Translations under genes and position numbers: made by a program
Notes under the pieces: generated by a model
Databases searched by the model: none
Told to the model about the DNA's origin: nothing
What the model saw: the letters and a program-made list of their open reading frames with translations, nothing else
Assembly (NCBI GenBank): GCA_015067995.1
Contig: SVLJ01000012.1
Coordinates: 1 to 64,000, forward strand
Length of the DNA stretch: 64,000 nucleotides
Direction of reading: 5' to 3'
Source of the DNA: Oscillospiraceae bacterium
GTDB lineage: Bacteria; Bacillota; Clostridia; Oscillospirales; Oscillospiraceae
Part shown: piece by piece, positions 16,882-24,759 of the stretch
How positions within the stretch are numbered: the first letter of the stretch is position 1
How the letters are laid out: every line of letters begins with the position of its first letter

Positions 16882-17148
16882 TCAAGAAATTGTAAGGCTG
16901 CACTGGTATGTAATCTCAGTTTTGTGACTTTTGACGGTTCGACTCGCTCGTTGCATGGTAACTGTTCGTACAGAACAATTGTTCTTGACCATCTGGCCGC
17001 CGACGCTGCCGGCCTCGCGGGAGGTCAGGTGACCGTTGTAGCCTTCCTTCAGGTCAACGCCGACCTCAGCGGCGGCTTCCATCTTGAACTTGTCCATAGC
17101 GGCGCGGGCCTCAGGGACGTTGAGCTTGTTATTGTTCTTGCTGGACAT
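16882..17148 (-). CDS. Alpha/beta-type small acid-soluble spore protein, altered C-terminus
   Basis: The 88-residue protein begins MSSKNNNKLNVPEARAAMDK and contains YNGHLTSREAGSVGGQMVK, the core that binds and protects spore DNA. After QMVK the usual family tail (about MIEMAEQ...) is absent; instead comes NNCSVRTVTMQRASRTVKSH and a basic tail to residue 88. The change coincides with a 14-bp palindrome at 16972-16985, so the 3' end was probably replaced by recombination when the neighbouring accessory DNA arrived or was deleted. GGAGA lies 7 bases before the ATG, and a sigma-G-type promoter lies upstream. Confidence 0.88.
   Translation of the reverse strand: MSSKNNNKLNVPEARAAMDKFKMEAAAEVGVDLKEGYNGHLTSREAGSVGGQMVKNNCSVRTVTMQRASRTVKSHKTEITYQCSLTIS
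16972..16985. promoter_or_regulatory. 14-bp palindrome resembling a LexA/SOS box
   Basis: AGAACAATTGTTCT is a perfect palindrome containing GAAC-N4-GTTC, the core of Gram-positive SOS boxes. It lies at the exact point where the SASP protein leaves its family consensus. It may be a LexA site from a lost element or part of a recombination junction. Confidence 0.4.
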
Positions 17149-17210
17149 AATGGTTTCTCCTTTTCTCAAATCAAACGTGGTTGTTTGTGGGTTGTTGGGT
17201 ATCGCGAGGA

Positions 17211-17240
17211 TAGTTTGACCGGAAAAAAGGGGAATATTCT
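17211..17240 (-). promoter_or_regulatory. Sigma-G-type promoter of the SASP gene
   Basis: On the minus strand AGAATA is followed after 17 bases by CAAACTA, close to the forespore sigma-G consensus (TGAATA, CATACTA), about 60 bases before the SASP start codon. Confidence 0.65.
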
Positions 17241-17375
17241 GTTTTTTGGGCGGTAAATTTTGTCGGCTGAGACCATTATAGCAAGGAAAAGCGAGCGGAT
17301 AGCTTTCATCATAGCGGATGGCCTGTGAGCTCTGCATGAACTGGATCGACCGAAAAAAGACAAATGGATAAGCGG

Positions 17376-17420
17376 AAAGCCCATCGGGGGACGCAGCTGC
17401 ATTCTCCGATGGGCTTTTTT
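17376..17420. terminator. Terminator between SASP and spoVT
   Basis: AAAGCCCATCGG and CCGATGGGCTTT pair with T runs on the plus side. The stem begins right at the spoVT stop codon and can end spoVT transcription. Confidence 0.75.
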
Positions 17421-17959
17421 TAGCTTTCCATGTGTCGTCCCAGAAAGGCAGCAATGGTCTGTGCCAGCTTATATTCTGCATCGCCGGGAACAGACAGTGG
17501 ATCCTGTCCGATGAGCAGAACAGCACCCAGCAGATCACCTTCCGAGAGAATAGGAGCGGCAACGGCAGTCAGAAGACTGCTGTTTTCGCATGCGGGGATT
17601 CCGGCAGTACCGGACTGATATTGATAGATCTTCCGGTCATCCAGTTTTGCTTCCAGTTCCGGAGTGATGCGGCGGCCCAGCAGTTCTTTGCGTCCGCCGC
17701 CTGCCACGGTCAGAATTGTGTCGCGATCTGTTACGGCACAGATAAAGCCGGTGCTTTTGCTCATGGTTTCACAAATCTGAGATGCGAATTCTTCCACACC
17801 GCCTAGCAGCGAATACTTTTTGAAGATCACTTCGCCGTCGCGGCTGGTGTATATTTCCAGTGGGTCGCCCTCGCGGATCCGCATGGTGCGGCGGATTTCC
17901 TTGGGAATGACGACGCGGCCCAGATCATCGATACGGCGGACAATGCCTGTTGCTTTCAT
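17420..17959 (-). CDS. spoVT: Stage V sporulation protein T
   Basis: The 179-residue protein has an AbrB-like DNA-binding domain at 1-50 (MKATGIVRRIDDLGRVVIPK, RIREGDPLEIY) and a GAF-type sensory domain from about 55 to 178. Length and layout equal those of SpoVT, the forespore regulator that tunes sigma-G genes, including SASP genes. A target of that class lies just downstream on the same strand. The start codon follows an AAAGG site. The gene is separated from the SASP gene by a hairpin, so they form independent units. Confidence 0.93.
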   Translation of the reverse strand: MKATGIVRRIDDLGRVVIPKEIRRTMRIREGDPLEIYTSRDGEVIFKKYSLLGGVEEFASQICETMSKSTGFICAVTDRDTILTVAGGGRKELLGRRITPELEAKLDDRKIYQYQSGTAGIPACENSSLLTAVAAPILSEGDLLGAVLLIGQDPLSVPGDAEYKLAQTIAAFLGRHMES

Positions 17960-18101
17960 ATTGTCAAACCTTTCTTTTTATCCTGTTGGCAGGAGAAATT
18001 TGCTCTGGAAGTATTATCTGCCAATGTGGGCCGGTTATGCTGGAAAATTTCAGGGAAGTGCTGGCGTGACCGCTTGCGAAAAATTTACGGCGCAAACCTC
18101 C

Positions 18102-18130
18102 TTGACACGTCTGGGCATCTGTGCTATATT
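18102..18130 (+). promoter_or_regulatory. Strong promoter of the GlpA-like operon
   Basis: TTGACA (18102-18107) and TATATT (18125-18130) with a 17-base spacer match the sigma-A consensus closely. An 8-bp palindrome AGTTAACT lies at 18141-18148, near the start site, and could be an operator for the operon's GntR protein. Confidence 0.8.
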
Positions 18131-18179
18131 CAGCTTATTCAGTTAACTAAATAAACTTTCAAAGGTGAGGGGAAGCAAT

Positions 18180-19643
18180 TTGAATACGCAATTCGATGTA
18201 TTGATCATTGGTGCAGGCGTAGTGGGTTCCGCGGCGGCACGAGAGCTGGCGCGCTACCAATTAAAGATCGGCGTACTGGAAAAGACGCCGGATGTTTGCT
18301 GCGGCACCAGCGCCCGAAACTCCGGCGTACTGCATGCCGGCTTCAACAACAAACCGGGTACGCTGATGGCACGCTTTTGCGTGGAGGGCAACGCAGGCTT
18401 TGACAAGCTGGCAGAGGAATTGGATATCCCGTATCGCCGTACCGGCAAACTTGTGGTGGGCTTTACAGAGGAGGACCGAGTCCGTCTGGAAGCGATGAAG
18501 GAACTGGGAGACCGGAATGGTACGCCCGGTTTGGAGATTGTGGACAAGGCATTTATCAAGGAGAAAGCGCCTCATGTGGATGGTGAGTTTGCCCTGTGGT
18601 CTCCGTCCACGGCAGTGCTGAATCCCTTCCAGTATACCATTGGCCTGGCAGAGAATGCCGCCAAAAATGGTGTGCAGTTCTTCTTCAACCATGAGGTGAC
18701 AGAGATTGTCGATGATGGAAGTCTGTATACCGTCACTGCAGGCGGCGAGGTGTTTACCAGCCGCTGGATTGTCAACTGTGCGGGACTTGGCTCTGCCCGG
18801 ATTGCGGAACTGCTGGGCATCCCCGGTTATACTATCTACCCTTGCAAGGGCGAGTATTTCCTTCTTGATAAGCGGGTGGGTGACATGCTGCCCCTGCCGG
18901 TCTACCCGGTGCCCAATCCCAAGGCGGGTGGACTGGGCATCCATTTGACTCCTTCCGTGGACGGCAATGTGCTGGTGGGTCCCAGCAGCGAATATCTGGA
19001 TGATCCGGATGACTATGCAGCCACCCAGACCACCATGGATATGCTCATTGAGGACGGTTCCCGAATCTTCCCGCATCTGAAGCGTGAGTATTTTATCCGC
19101 AACTTTGCCGGTATCCGTCCCAAGCTGGCCTCTAAAGAGGAGGGGGGCTTCCATGACTTTGTCATTGAGCGGCGGGACGATCTGGCGCCCCGCGCGGTGA
19201 ATCTGGTGGGAATTGAGTCTCCCGGCCTCACCAGTGCCGTACCCATTTCCCGCGAGATCGTTCGCCTGATCCGGGAGAAGGAGGAATTGATCCCCAATCC
19301 CGACTTTGATCCCATTCGTCGTCGGACACCGTCCTTCTGGGACAAGTCGCCGGAGGAGCAGGCAAAACTGATTGAAGAAAATCCCGATTACGGCGAGATC
19401 GTCTGTCGTTGTGAGACCATCACCAAGGCGGAGGTGCTGGCGGCCATTCGCAATCCGCTGGGCGTCCATACCGTTACCGGTGTCAAGTACCGCTGTCGTA
19501 CCATGATGGGTCGCTGTCAGGGCGGCTATTGCCAGACACGTGTGACGGAGATGATCATGCAGGAGACCGGCTGCAGCCGCGAAGAGGTCTGCTACAGCCG
19601 TGATGGCGCGTATCTGTTTACAGGAGAGGTGAGAAAAGGATGA
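18180..19643 (+). CDS. FAD-dependent oxidoreductase, GlpA/LhgO-like, with BFD-type domain
   Basis: The 487-residue flavoprotein begins with a Rossmann FAD site (DVLIIGAGVVGSAAARELARY). It continues as a DAO-type oxidoreductase, with a C-terminal cysteine-rich [2Fe-2S]-binding domain (IVCRCETITKAEV, KYRCRTMMGRCQGGYC). This is the layout of anaerobic glycerol-3-phosphate dehydrogenase subunit A and related 2-hydroxyacid oxidases. A TTG start at 18180 is favoured because AGGGGA lies 6 bases upstream; a GTG at 18165 overlaps the ribosome site. It overlaps the next gene by ATGA. The substrate may be glycerol-3-phosphate, but no glycerol kinase or facilitator lies in the window. Confidence 0.85.
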   Translation: MNTQFDVLIIGAGVVGSAAARELARYQLKIGVLEKTPDVCCGTSARNSGVLHAGFNNKPGTLMARFCVEGNAGFDKLAEELDIPYRRTGKLVVGFTEEDRVRLEAMKELGDRNGTPGLEIVDKAFIKEKAPHVDGEFALWSPSTAVLNPFQYTIGLAENAAKNGVQFFFNHEVTEIVDDGSLYTVTAGGEVFTSRWIVNCAGLGSARIAELLGIPGYTIYPCKGEYFLLDKRVGDMLPLPVYPVPNPKAGGLGIHLTPSVDGNVLVGPSSEYLDDPDDYAATQTTMDMLIEDGSRIFPHLKREYFIRNFAGIRPKLASKEEGGFHDFVIERRDDLAPRAVNLVGIESPGLTSAVPISREIVRLIREKEELIPNPDFDPIRRRTPSFWDKSPEEQAKLIEENPDYGEIVCRCETITKAEVLAAIRNPLGVHTVTGVKYRCRTMMGRCQGGYCQTRVTEMIMQETGCSREEVCYSRDGAYLFTGEVRKG

Positions 19644-20881
19644 ATACGATGCAAAGACAGGTGGTCATTATCGGCGGCGGCCCTGCCGGACTTGCTGCCG
19701 CGGCGGCGCTTCATGACAGCGGCATCCGGGACATCCTCATTCTGGAGCGAGAGCCGCGACTGGGCGGTATTTTGAATCAGTGTATTCACGACGGTTTTGG
19801 CCTGACCCGCTTTGGCGAGACCATGTCCGGCCCGGAGTATGCCCAGCGGTTTATCAACCTGGTGCTGGACAAGGGTATCGAATATATCACCAACTGCACC
19901 GTAATCAACGTTACGCCGGAGCGTATGATCACAGCGGCGTCTGCGGATGGCCTGCTGCGTATTTCTGCCGATGCGGTGATTTTGACCATGGGCTGTCGTG
20001 AACGTCCCAGAGGCGCACTGTCTACTCCCGGTGACCGGCCTGCCGGTGTCTTTACCGCCGGTGTTGCCCAGTCCTATATCAATCTCAAGAATACCGCCGT
20101 TGGCAAGCGGGTGGTGATCCTTGGCTCCGGTGATATCGGCATGATCATGGCGCGCCGCCTGACGCTGGAGGGGGCAAAGGTGGAGGCTGTCTTTGAATTG
20201 CAGCCCTATCCCAGCGGCCTGCCCCGGAACATTGAGCAGTGCCTCAACGACTACGGCATTCCGCTGTTCTTGAGCCATACCGTTACCCGCATTACCGGCC
20301 GGGAGCGACTGGAGAGCGTGACAGTTAGTCAGGTGGATGAAAAACTGCGGCCCATCCCCGGCACAGAGAAGGTGTGGCCCTGTGATACTCTGATTTTGTC
20401 TGTGGGTCTGATCCCGGAAAACGAGCTTTCTCTGCAGGCGGGCGTTCAGCTGGATCCCAGAACCAAGGGTGCTGTGGTGGATGAACAGTATCAGACCAGC
20501 ACTCCCGGTGTCTTTGCCGCGGGCAACGTGCTGCATGTGCACGATCTGGTGGACTTCGTTTCTCTGGAAGCCGAAAAGCTGGCGAAGGCTGTGTGCCGCT
20601 ATCTGTCCGGCGAGACGGAGGACTGCGGCATCACTGTGGAAACAGACGGCTCTGTTGGCTATACCGTACCTCAGAAAATCAGCGGCAAGCAGGATGTGAC
20701 ACTGTCCTTCCGCCCCCGTCGTCCTATGAGGAATGTGGTTTTCTCCGTGCTGCAGGGTGAGCACTGTATTGCCAAAAAAACTGTGAGAAAGGCGCTGCCT
20801 GCGGAAATGCTGCATGTACAGATCCCGGCATCTGCCTTCGTGTCCGGAGAAAGTGTAAAGGTGGTGTGTGAGGATGCATAA
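19640..20881 (+). CDS. NAD(P)/FAD-dependent oxidoreductase, GlpB-like partner
   Basis: The 413-residue protein has an N-terminal FAD motif (QVVIIGGGPAGLAAAAALHDSG), an internal NAD-binding motif near residue 155 (KRVVILGSGDIGMIMARRL) and the FAD-closing motif GVFAAGN. It is the usual companion of GlpA-like proteins in Firmicutes operons, passing electrons from the dehydrogenase. Its start overlaps the stop of the previous gene, and it overlaps the DUF1667 gene by 8 bases, so the three are coupled. Confidence 0.85.
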   Translation: MNTMQRQVVIIGGGPAGLAAAAALHDSGIRDILILEREPRLGGILNQCIHDGFGLTRFGETMSGPEYAQRFINLVLDKGIEYITNCTVINVTPERMITAASADGLLRISADAVILTMGCRERPRGALSTPGDRPAGVFTAGVAQSYINLKNTAVGKRVVILGSGDIGMIMARRLTLEGAKVEAVFELQPYPSGLPRNIEQCLNDYGIPLFLSHTVTRITGRERLESVTVSQVDEKLRPIPGTEKVWPCDTLILSVGLIPENELSLQAGVQLDPRTKGAVVDEQYQTSTPGVFAAGNVLHVHDLVDFVSLEAEKLAKAVCRYLSGETEDCGITVETDGSVGYTVPQKISGKQDVTLSFRPRRPMRNVVFSVLQGEHCIAKKTVRKALPAEMLHVQIPASAFVSGESVKVVCEDA

Positions 20882-21236
20882 GACCTATACCTGTATCGTT
20901 TGCCCCAACGGCTGCGAGATCGATGTGGAATATGAGAACGGGCAGCTGCTTGCCTGCAGCGGCAACCTCTGCAAGCGCGGTGCGGAATATGTAGCGCAGG
21001 AGCTGCGGGATCCGCGGCGTACCATTGCCAGCTGTGTTCTGGTGGAGGGCGGCGAGCTGCCGCTGGTCAGCGTGCGGTTGACAAAGCCTGTGCCAAGAGA
21101 TAGAATCTTTGATGTGATGGCTCTGATTCACGCCCTGAAACTGCAGGCACCGGTTGCTGCCGGTACAGTGGTGGTTACGGATATTCTGGGACTGGGCAGC
21201 GATCTTGTTGCTACCCGAACTGTCCGTGAAGCCTGA
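20874..21236 (+). CDS. DUF1667 domain protein
   Basis: The 120-residue cytoplasmic protein has four cysteines in CIVCPNGC and CSGNLC, typical of the DUF1667 family always found next to GlpA/GlpB-like flavoproteins. The cysteines probably bind iron-sulfur or zinc, making it a likely small electron-transfer or assembly subunit of the complex; that is inferred from context. ATG 20874 is preferred (start HKTYTC) over the upstream GTG. Translation is coupled to the preceding gene. Confidence 0.85.
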   Translation: MHKTYTCIVCPNGCEIDVEYENGQLLACSGNLCKRGAEYVAQELRDPRRTIASCVLVEGGELPLVSVRLTKPVPRDRIFDVMALIHALKLQAPVAAGTVVVTDILGLGSDLVATRTVREA

Positions 21237-21258
21237 CAAAGCAAGGAGGAAGAGGCCG

Positions 21259-21981
21259 ATGGAGAACATCCCTGCCATTAAGAAGGAAAAAGCCTATCTG
21301 CGCATTGTGGATGTCATCATTCGCCTCATTGCAGAGGGTAAGGTGGAGTATCAGGACAGATTTTATACGGAGCAGGAGCTGATGACCATGCTGGGCGTCA
21401 GCCGTCCTACCCTGCGGGAGGCGCTGCGGGTACTGGAGTTTCTGGGTGTGACCACTGTATCCCCCAGAAACGGCATCTCCATCCGCAAGCCTTCAGATCA
21501 GGAGGGCTATCTGCCGCTGCTGTATATTCTGGCCTTTGAAAAGACCACCGGACGTGAGCTGTTTGAGCTGCGGCAGGCGCTGCAGCTGGAAATGGCGGCG
21601 CTGGCGGCCCGAAGCCGTACAGAGGAGGATCTGCGTGCGCTGTGCGATCTGATGGAAGCAATGGAAGGACAGCTGGAAGCCGATGACGATGTGTTTTATA
21701 CGTTGGATCACCGCTTCCACCAGCGGATCGTGGAAGCCGCCGGAAACCATTTGGTGCTGAAGCTGATGAATACCATTGGTCCCATGCTGCAGAATCAGCT
21801 GCTGCGCCACGGCAAGAAAGAGACCACGAAGCAGCGCCGTGCCACGCTGGAGGAGCATCGCTGTATTGTGGCGCAGATTACCGCCGGTGACAGTGCTGCC
21901 GCACGTGACGCCATGGAACGACATCTGGCGGATTCCGGACGGGACGCCCGATTGGAAGGCAGCTTCCCTGTTATGTACTGA
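21259..21981 (+). CDS. GntR/FadR family transcriptional regulator
   Basis: The 240-residue product has an N-terminal winged helix (FYTEQELMTMLGVSRPTLREALRVLEFLG) and a C-terminal all-helical FCD ligand domain (DHRFHQRIVEAAGNHL, LEEHRCIVAQITAGD). FadR-subfamily regulators sense small organic acids, and this one is the last gene of the flavoprotein operon, so autoregulation is likely. AAGGAGG 9 bases upstream fixes ATG 21259. A strong terminator follows. Confidence 0.9.
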   Translation: MENIPAIKKEKAYLRIVDVIIRLIAEGKVEYQDRFYTEQELMTMLGVSRPTLREALRVLEFLGVTTVSPRNGISIRKPSDQEGYLPLLYILAFEKTTGRELFELRQALQLEMAALAARSRTEEDLRALCDLMEAMEGQLEADDDVFYTLDHRFHQRIVEAAGNHLVLKLMNTIGPMLQNQLLRHGKKETTKQRRATLEEHRCIVAQITAGDSAAARDAMERHLADSGRDARLEGSFPVMY

Positions 21982-21983
21982 AC

Positions 21984-22019
21984 AAAAATCCGCGCCTGTC
22001 AAGCAGGCGCGGATTTTTT
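21984..22019. terminator. Bidirectional intrinsic terminator
   Basis: AAAATCCGCGCCTG and CAGGCGCGGATTTT pair around 5 bases, ending the GntR operon and the convergent adenine deaminase gene. Confidence 0.9.
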
Positions 22020-22032
22020 CGTGTAATAGGGG

Positions 22033-23835
22033 TTATTCCTCCACGATGAGAGGTACGAACTGGAACTTGGTGCAGTCCACAAGGCCGCGGTTGGTAAGGC
22101 GCAGCTCCGGCAGACAGGCCAGAGGGATCAGCGCCATGGTCATGAAGGGAGAGGGCATGCTGCAGCCGATCTGCGCCCACGCCTCCTCCAGCCTGGAGAC
22201 GATCTCGCTCATTTCCTCCACGGGCTTGGCGTTCATGAGACCGGCGATGGGCAGGGGAACGCAGCCCAGCACCTTGCCTTCGGAAACCACTGCCATGCCG
22301 CCGCCGCACTGAATAAGGGTGTTGGCGGCCAGCGCCATATCCTCGTCGTTGCTGCCCACCACCAGCAAGTTGTGGGCGTCGTGAGCCACGGTGCTGGCCA
22401 TGGCGCCCTTGCGGATGCCGAAGCCCTTGACAAAGCCCTTGCCCACGGTGCCGGTGTCGTGATGACGCTCGAATACGAAGGCTTTCAGCACATCCTGCTC
22501 CAGATCGCCCTGCAGCAGACCGTCCCTGACCTGCAGAGTGACATGCTTCTCCAGATTGTTCACCTTGGCGGGGATGACCTCAATGGCGCGGACGGTAACG
22601 GCTTGCGCACCGGCGGGAGCCTCCACGCGGAAGGTTTCCGGGGTGATGGCGTCACGGACGTGCATGGAGTTGGTGGCCCATGCGGGATAGGTGTAGGCGG
22701 GGATCTCTGTTACCATTTTGCCGTTTTCGGCCACGATGTCACCGTCGATGATGACGCGGGTGACCTTCATGGTCTCCAGACTTTCCAGGAAAACGATGTC
22801 CGCACACTTGCCGGGAGCGATGCTGCCCAGCTCGTGATCCATGTGGAAGCACTGGGCGGGGTTGATGGTCACCATCTGCAGGGCGGTGATGGGATCGATC
22901 TTCTCCTCCAGCGCTCTGCGGAGGATGTGGTCCAGATGACCCTTGGACAGCAGAGTGTGGGGGTGGGTGTCGTCAGAGATCAGGCAGGCGAAGCGGCTGT
23001 CCACGGTGTGCTCAGTGATGGCCTTGGCCACTTCCTGCAGATCGTGCCATGCGCTGCCCTCGCGCAGCAGGGCGTACATGCCGCGGCGCATCTTTTCCAG
23101 AGCGTCCTCGGCACGGGTGGATTCGTGGCAGCAGCGGATGCCGCTGGCGATATAGGCATTCAGGCCGCTGCCGGTCTCCGGAAGAGAATAGTGGCCGGTG
23201 GCGATTTTGCCGGCCTTCAGGGTTTCCGCCACAATGTCCTGTGCGTGGTCGCCGCAGTAGAGGATGCCGGGGAAGTTCATCATTTCACCCAGACCAACCA
23301 TCTCATCCCACTGCATGGCCTCGGCGATCTCCTTGGGGCCGATGGCACTGCCGGTGTCCTCGAAGCCAGGAACGGCAGGGACACAGGAGGGCATGGTATA
23401 CATGCACTTGAGGGGTGTGGAGCGGGATTCCTCCACCATGCACTTGACGCCATCCACGCCCAGGACGTTGCAGATCTCGTGGGGATCGGGATAGATGCCG
23501 GTGGTGCCGTGGGGGACGACTACCTTGGCGTATTCCGTCACACTGAGCATGGAGGATTCGATGTGGATGTGTGCATCCAGAAAGCCGGGGGAGATGTACT
23601 GCCCCTTGGCATCGATGACCTTGGTGTTTTCGCCGATGCAGGCGGAAGCGTCGCCTACCAGAGCGATGCGTCCTTCCACGATGGCGATGTCCAGACCGTC
23701 CTGAATCTCGGCGGTGCAGACGTTGACGAGGCGGCCGTTGCGGATGACGGTGTCGGCGGGAGTTCTGCCGCCGGCCACTGCCGATAAGGTGCGGGCTACA
23801 TCCCACAGAGGTTTTTTGCAGAAATGGTTGATCAT
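22033..23835 (-). CDS. ade: Adenine deaminase
   Basis: The 600-residue enzyme hydrolyses adenine to hypoxanthine and ammonia in purine salvage. It shows the metal HxH in GFLDAHIHIESSM, YPDPHEICNVLG, GHYSLPETG, CLISDDTHPH and a long C-terminal domain (SNDEDMALAANTL), all typical of Ade. AAAGGAA lies before the ATG. It appears to be the third gene of a minus-strand run after the MFS and GDPD genes. Confidence 0.93.
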   Translation of the reverse strand: MINHFCKKPLWDVARTLSAVAGGRTPADTVIRNGRLVNVCTAEIQDGLDIAIVEGRIALVGDASACIGENTKVIDAKGQYISPGFLDAHIHIESSMLSVTEYAKVVVPHGTTGIYPDPHEICNVLGVDGVKCMVEESRSTPLKCMYTMPSCVPAVPGFEDTGSAIGPKEIAEAMQWDEMVGLGEMMNFPGILYCGDHAQDIVAETLKAGKIATGHYSLPETGSGLNAYIASGIRCCHESTRAEDALEKMRRGMYALLREGSAWHDLQEVAKAITEHTVDSRFACLISDDTHPHTLLSKGHLDHILRRALEEKIDPITALQMVTINPAQCFHMDHELGSIAPGKCADIVFLESLETMKVTRVIIDGDIVAENGKMVTEIPAYTYPAWATNSMHVRDAITPETFRVEAPAGAQAVTVRAIEVIPAKVNNLEKHVTLQVRDGLLQGDLEQDVLKAFVFERHHDTGTVGKGFVKGFGIRKGAMASTVAHDAHNLLVVGSNDEDMALAANTLIQCGGGMAVVSEGKVLGCVPLPIAGLMNAKPVEEMSEIVSRLEEAWAQIGCSMPSPFMTMALIPLACLPELRLTNRGLVDCTKFQFVPLIVEE

Positions 23836-23883
23836 ACTCTCGTTCCTTTCCTGTTCGTTTATAGTCTTTCCATGCAGACAGAA

Positions 23884-24732
23884 TCAAGCGCGCTGTGCGC
23901 TGCCGGGATCAAATTGTTCGAAGATGGCCACAGCACCCTCCTGCTCGGCGATTTCCATCTCTTCCTGAGAGCGGATGGTCCAGCTGACGGATTGGGTACC
24001 CCACAGCCGGCAGGTGATCTGATTGGCAAGTATTTTCCGATCCTGATAGCGGTATGCTACGAAGTCGGGATGGGTGCCGAAGTTGAACAGCAGGTGGGTG
24101 GCGGCAACCCGCAGCGGGAATGAAAGCTTGGCGCTGGAGCGGAAGAAGTTTTCTGCCAGCTGACCGCGGATCACATCCGGCCGGTTCTTTTTCAGCCATG
24201 CGATGCAGCGGGGATCAAAGCTCTCTACGCAGTATTCTGCATGGAAACGGTCAAGACAGTCGGTGGTGGTTTTCGCCAGAGCATCGTGGTTCTTTCGGAC
24301 GGGTTTCAGCTCTACGATGAGAGGAGCAACATCCTCGAACAGAGGCAGGACTTCCTCAAGGAAGGGAATGCGTTCGTCGGTGCCTTCCAGACGGAACCGG
24401 GCCAGTTCTTCCGCTGTCAGGTCTTCCACCGGAATATCTTCCCCGCAGGTACGGAGAAGGGAGGAGTCGTGGATTACCGCCAGTCGCCCGTCACGGGTCA
24501 GGTGAACATCCAGCTCCACTCCGAAGCCTCGTTCTGCCGCCCGGCGGAAGGCGGCCATGGAGTTTTCGGGGATCTGCGGCTTTTCATGATAGCCGCGGTG
24601 TGCATAGCGATATTTGCGCAGGCTTTCCAGACCGGGATGCTGCCGTCTGGGATGAAGCAGCACCACCCACAGCAGCAGGAGGAGAACAGGGATGGCAATC
24701 AGGCTGCGAATGGTCAGCAGGAGGGGATACAT
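23884..24732 (-). CDS. Membrane-anchored glycerophosphodiester phosphodiesterase
   Basis: The 282-residue protein has an N-terminal membrane segment (IRSLIAIPVLLLLLWVVLL) followed by a GDPD domain. Key residues are visible in YAHRGYHEKPQIPENS and VELDVHLTRDGRLAVIHD, covering the catalytic histidines and metal-binding acidic residues. It releases glycerol-3-phosphate from glycerophosphodiesters, probably on the outer face or lipid interface. Proximity to the GlpA-like operon suggests, but does not prove, a shared glycerophosphate route. Confidence 0.88.
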   Translation of the reverse strand: MYPLLLTIRSLIAIPVLLLLLWVVLLHPRRQHPGLESLRKYRYAHRGYHEKPQIPENSMAAFRRAAERGFGVELDVHLTRDGRLAVIHDSSLLRTCGEDIPVEDLTAEELARFRLEGTDERIPFLEEVLPLFEDVAPLIVELKPVRKNHDALAKTTTDCLDRFHAEYCVESFDPRCIAWLKKNRPDVIRGQLAENFFRSSAKLSFPLRVAATHLLFNFGTHPDFVAYRYQDRKILANQITCRLWGTQSVSWTIRSQEEMEIAEQEGAVAIFEQFDPGSAQRA

Positions 24733-24759
24733 GGAAACATTACCTCTTTTCTGATATGA

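Noticed and set aside
22372-23787. A 471-codon plus-strand frame over adenine deaminase
   Set aside because: Antisense shadow of ade; low-complexity His/Gly-rich translation and no family match.
22033-23835. A possible dihydroorotase or D-aminoacylase in place of adenine deaminase
   Set aside because: DAHIHIESSM and the long C-terminal domain with SNDEDM are specific to Ade.
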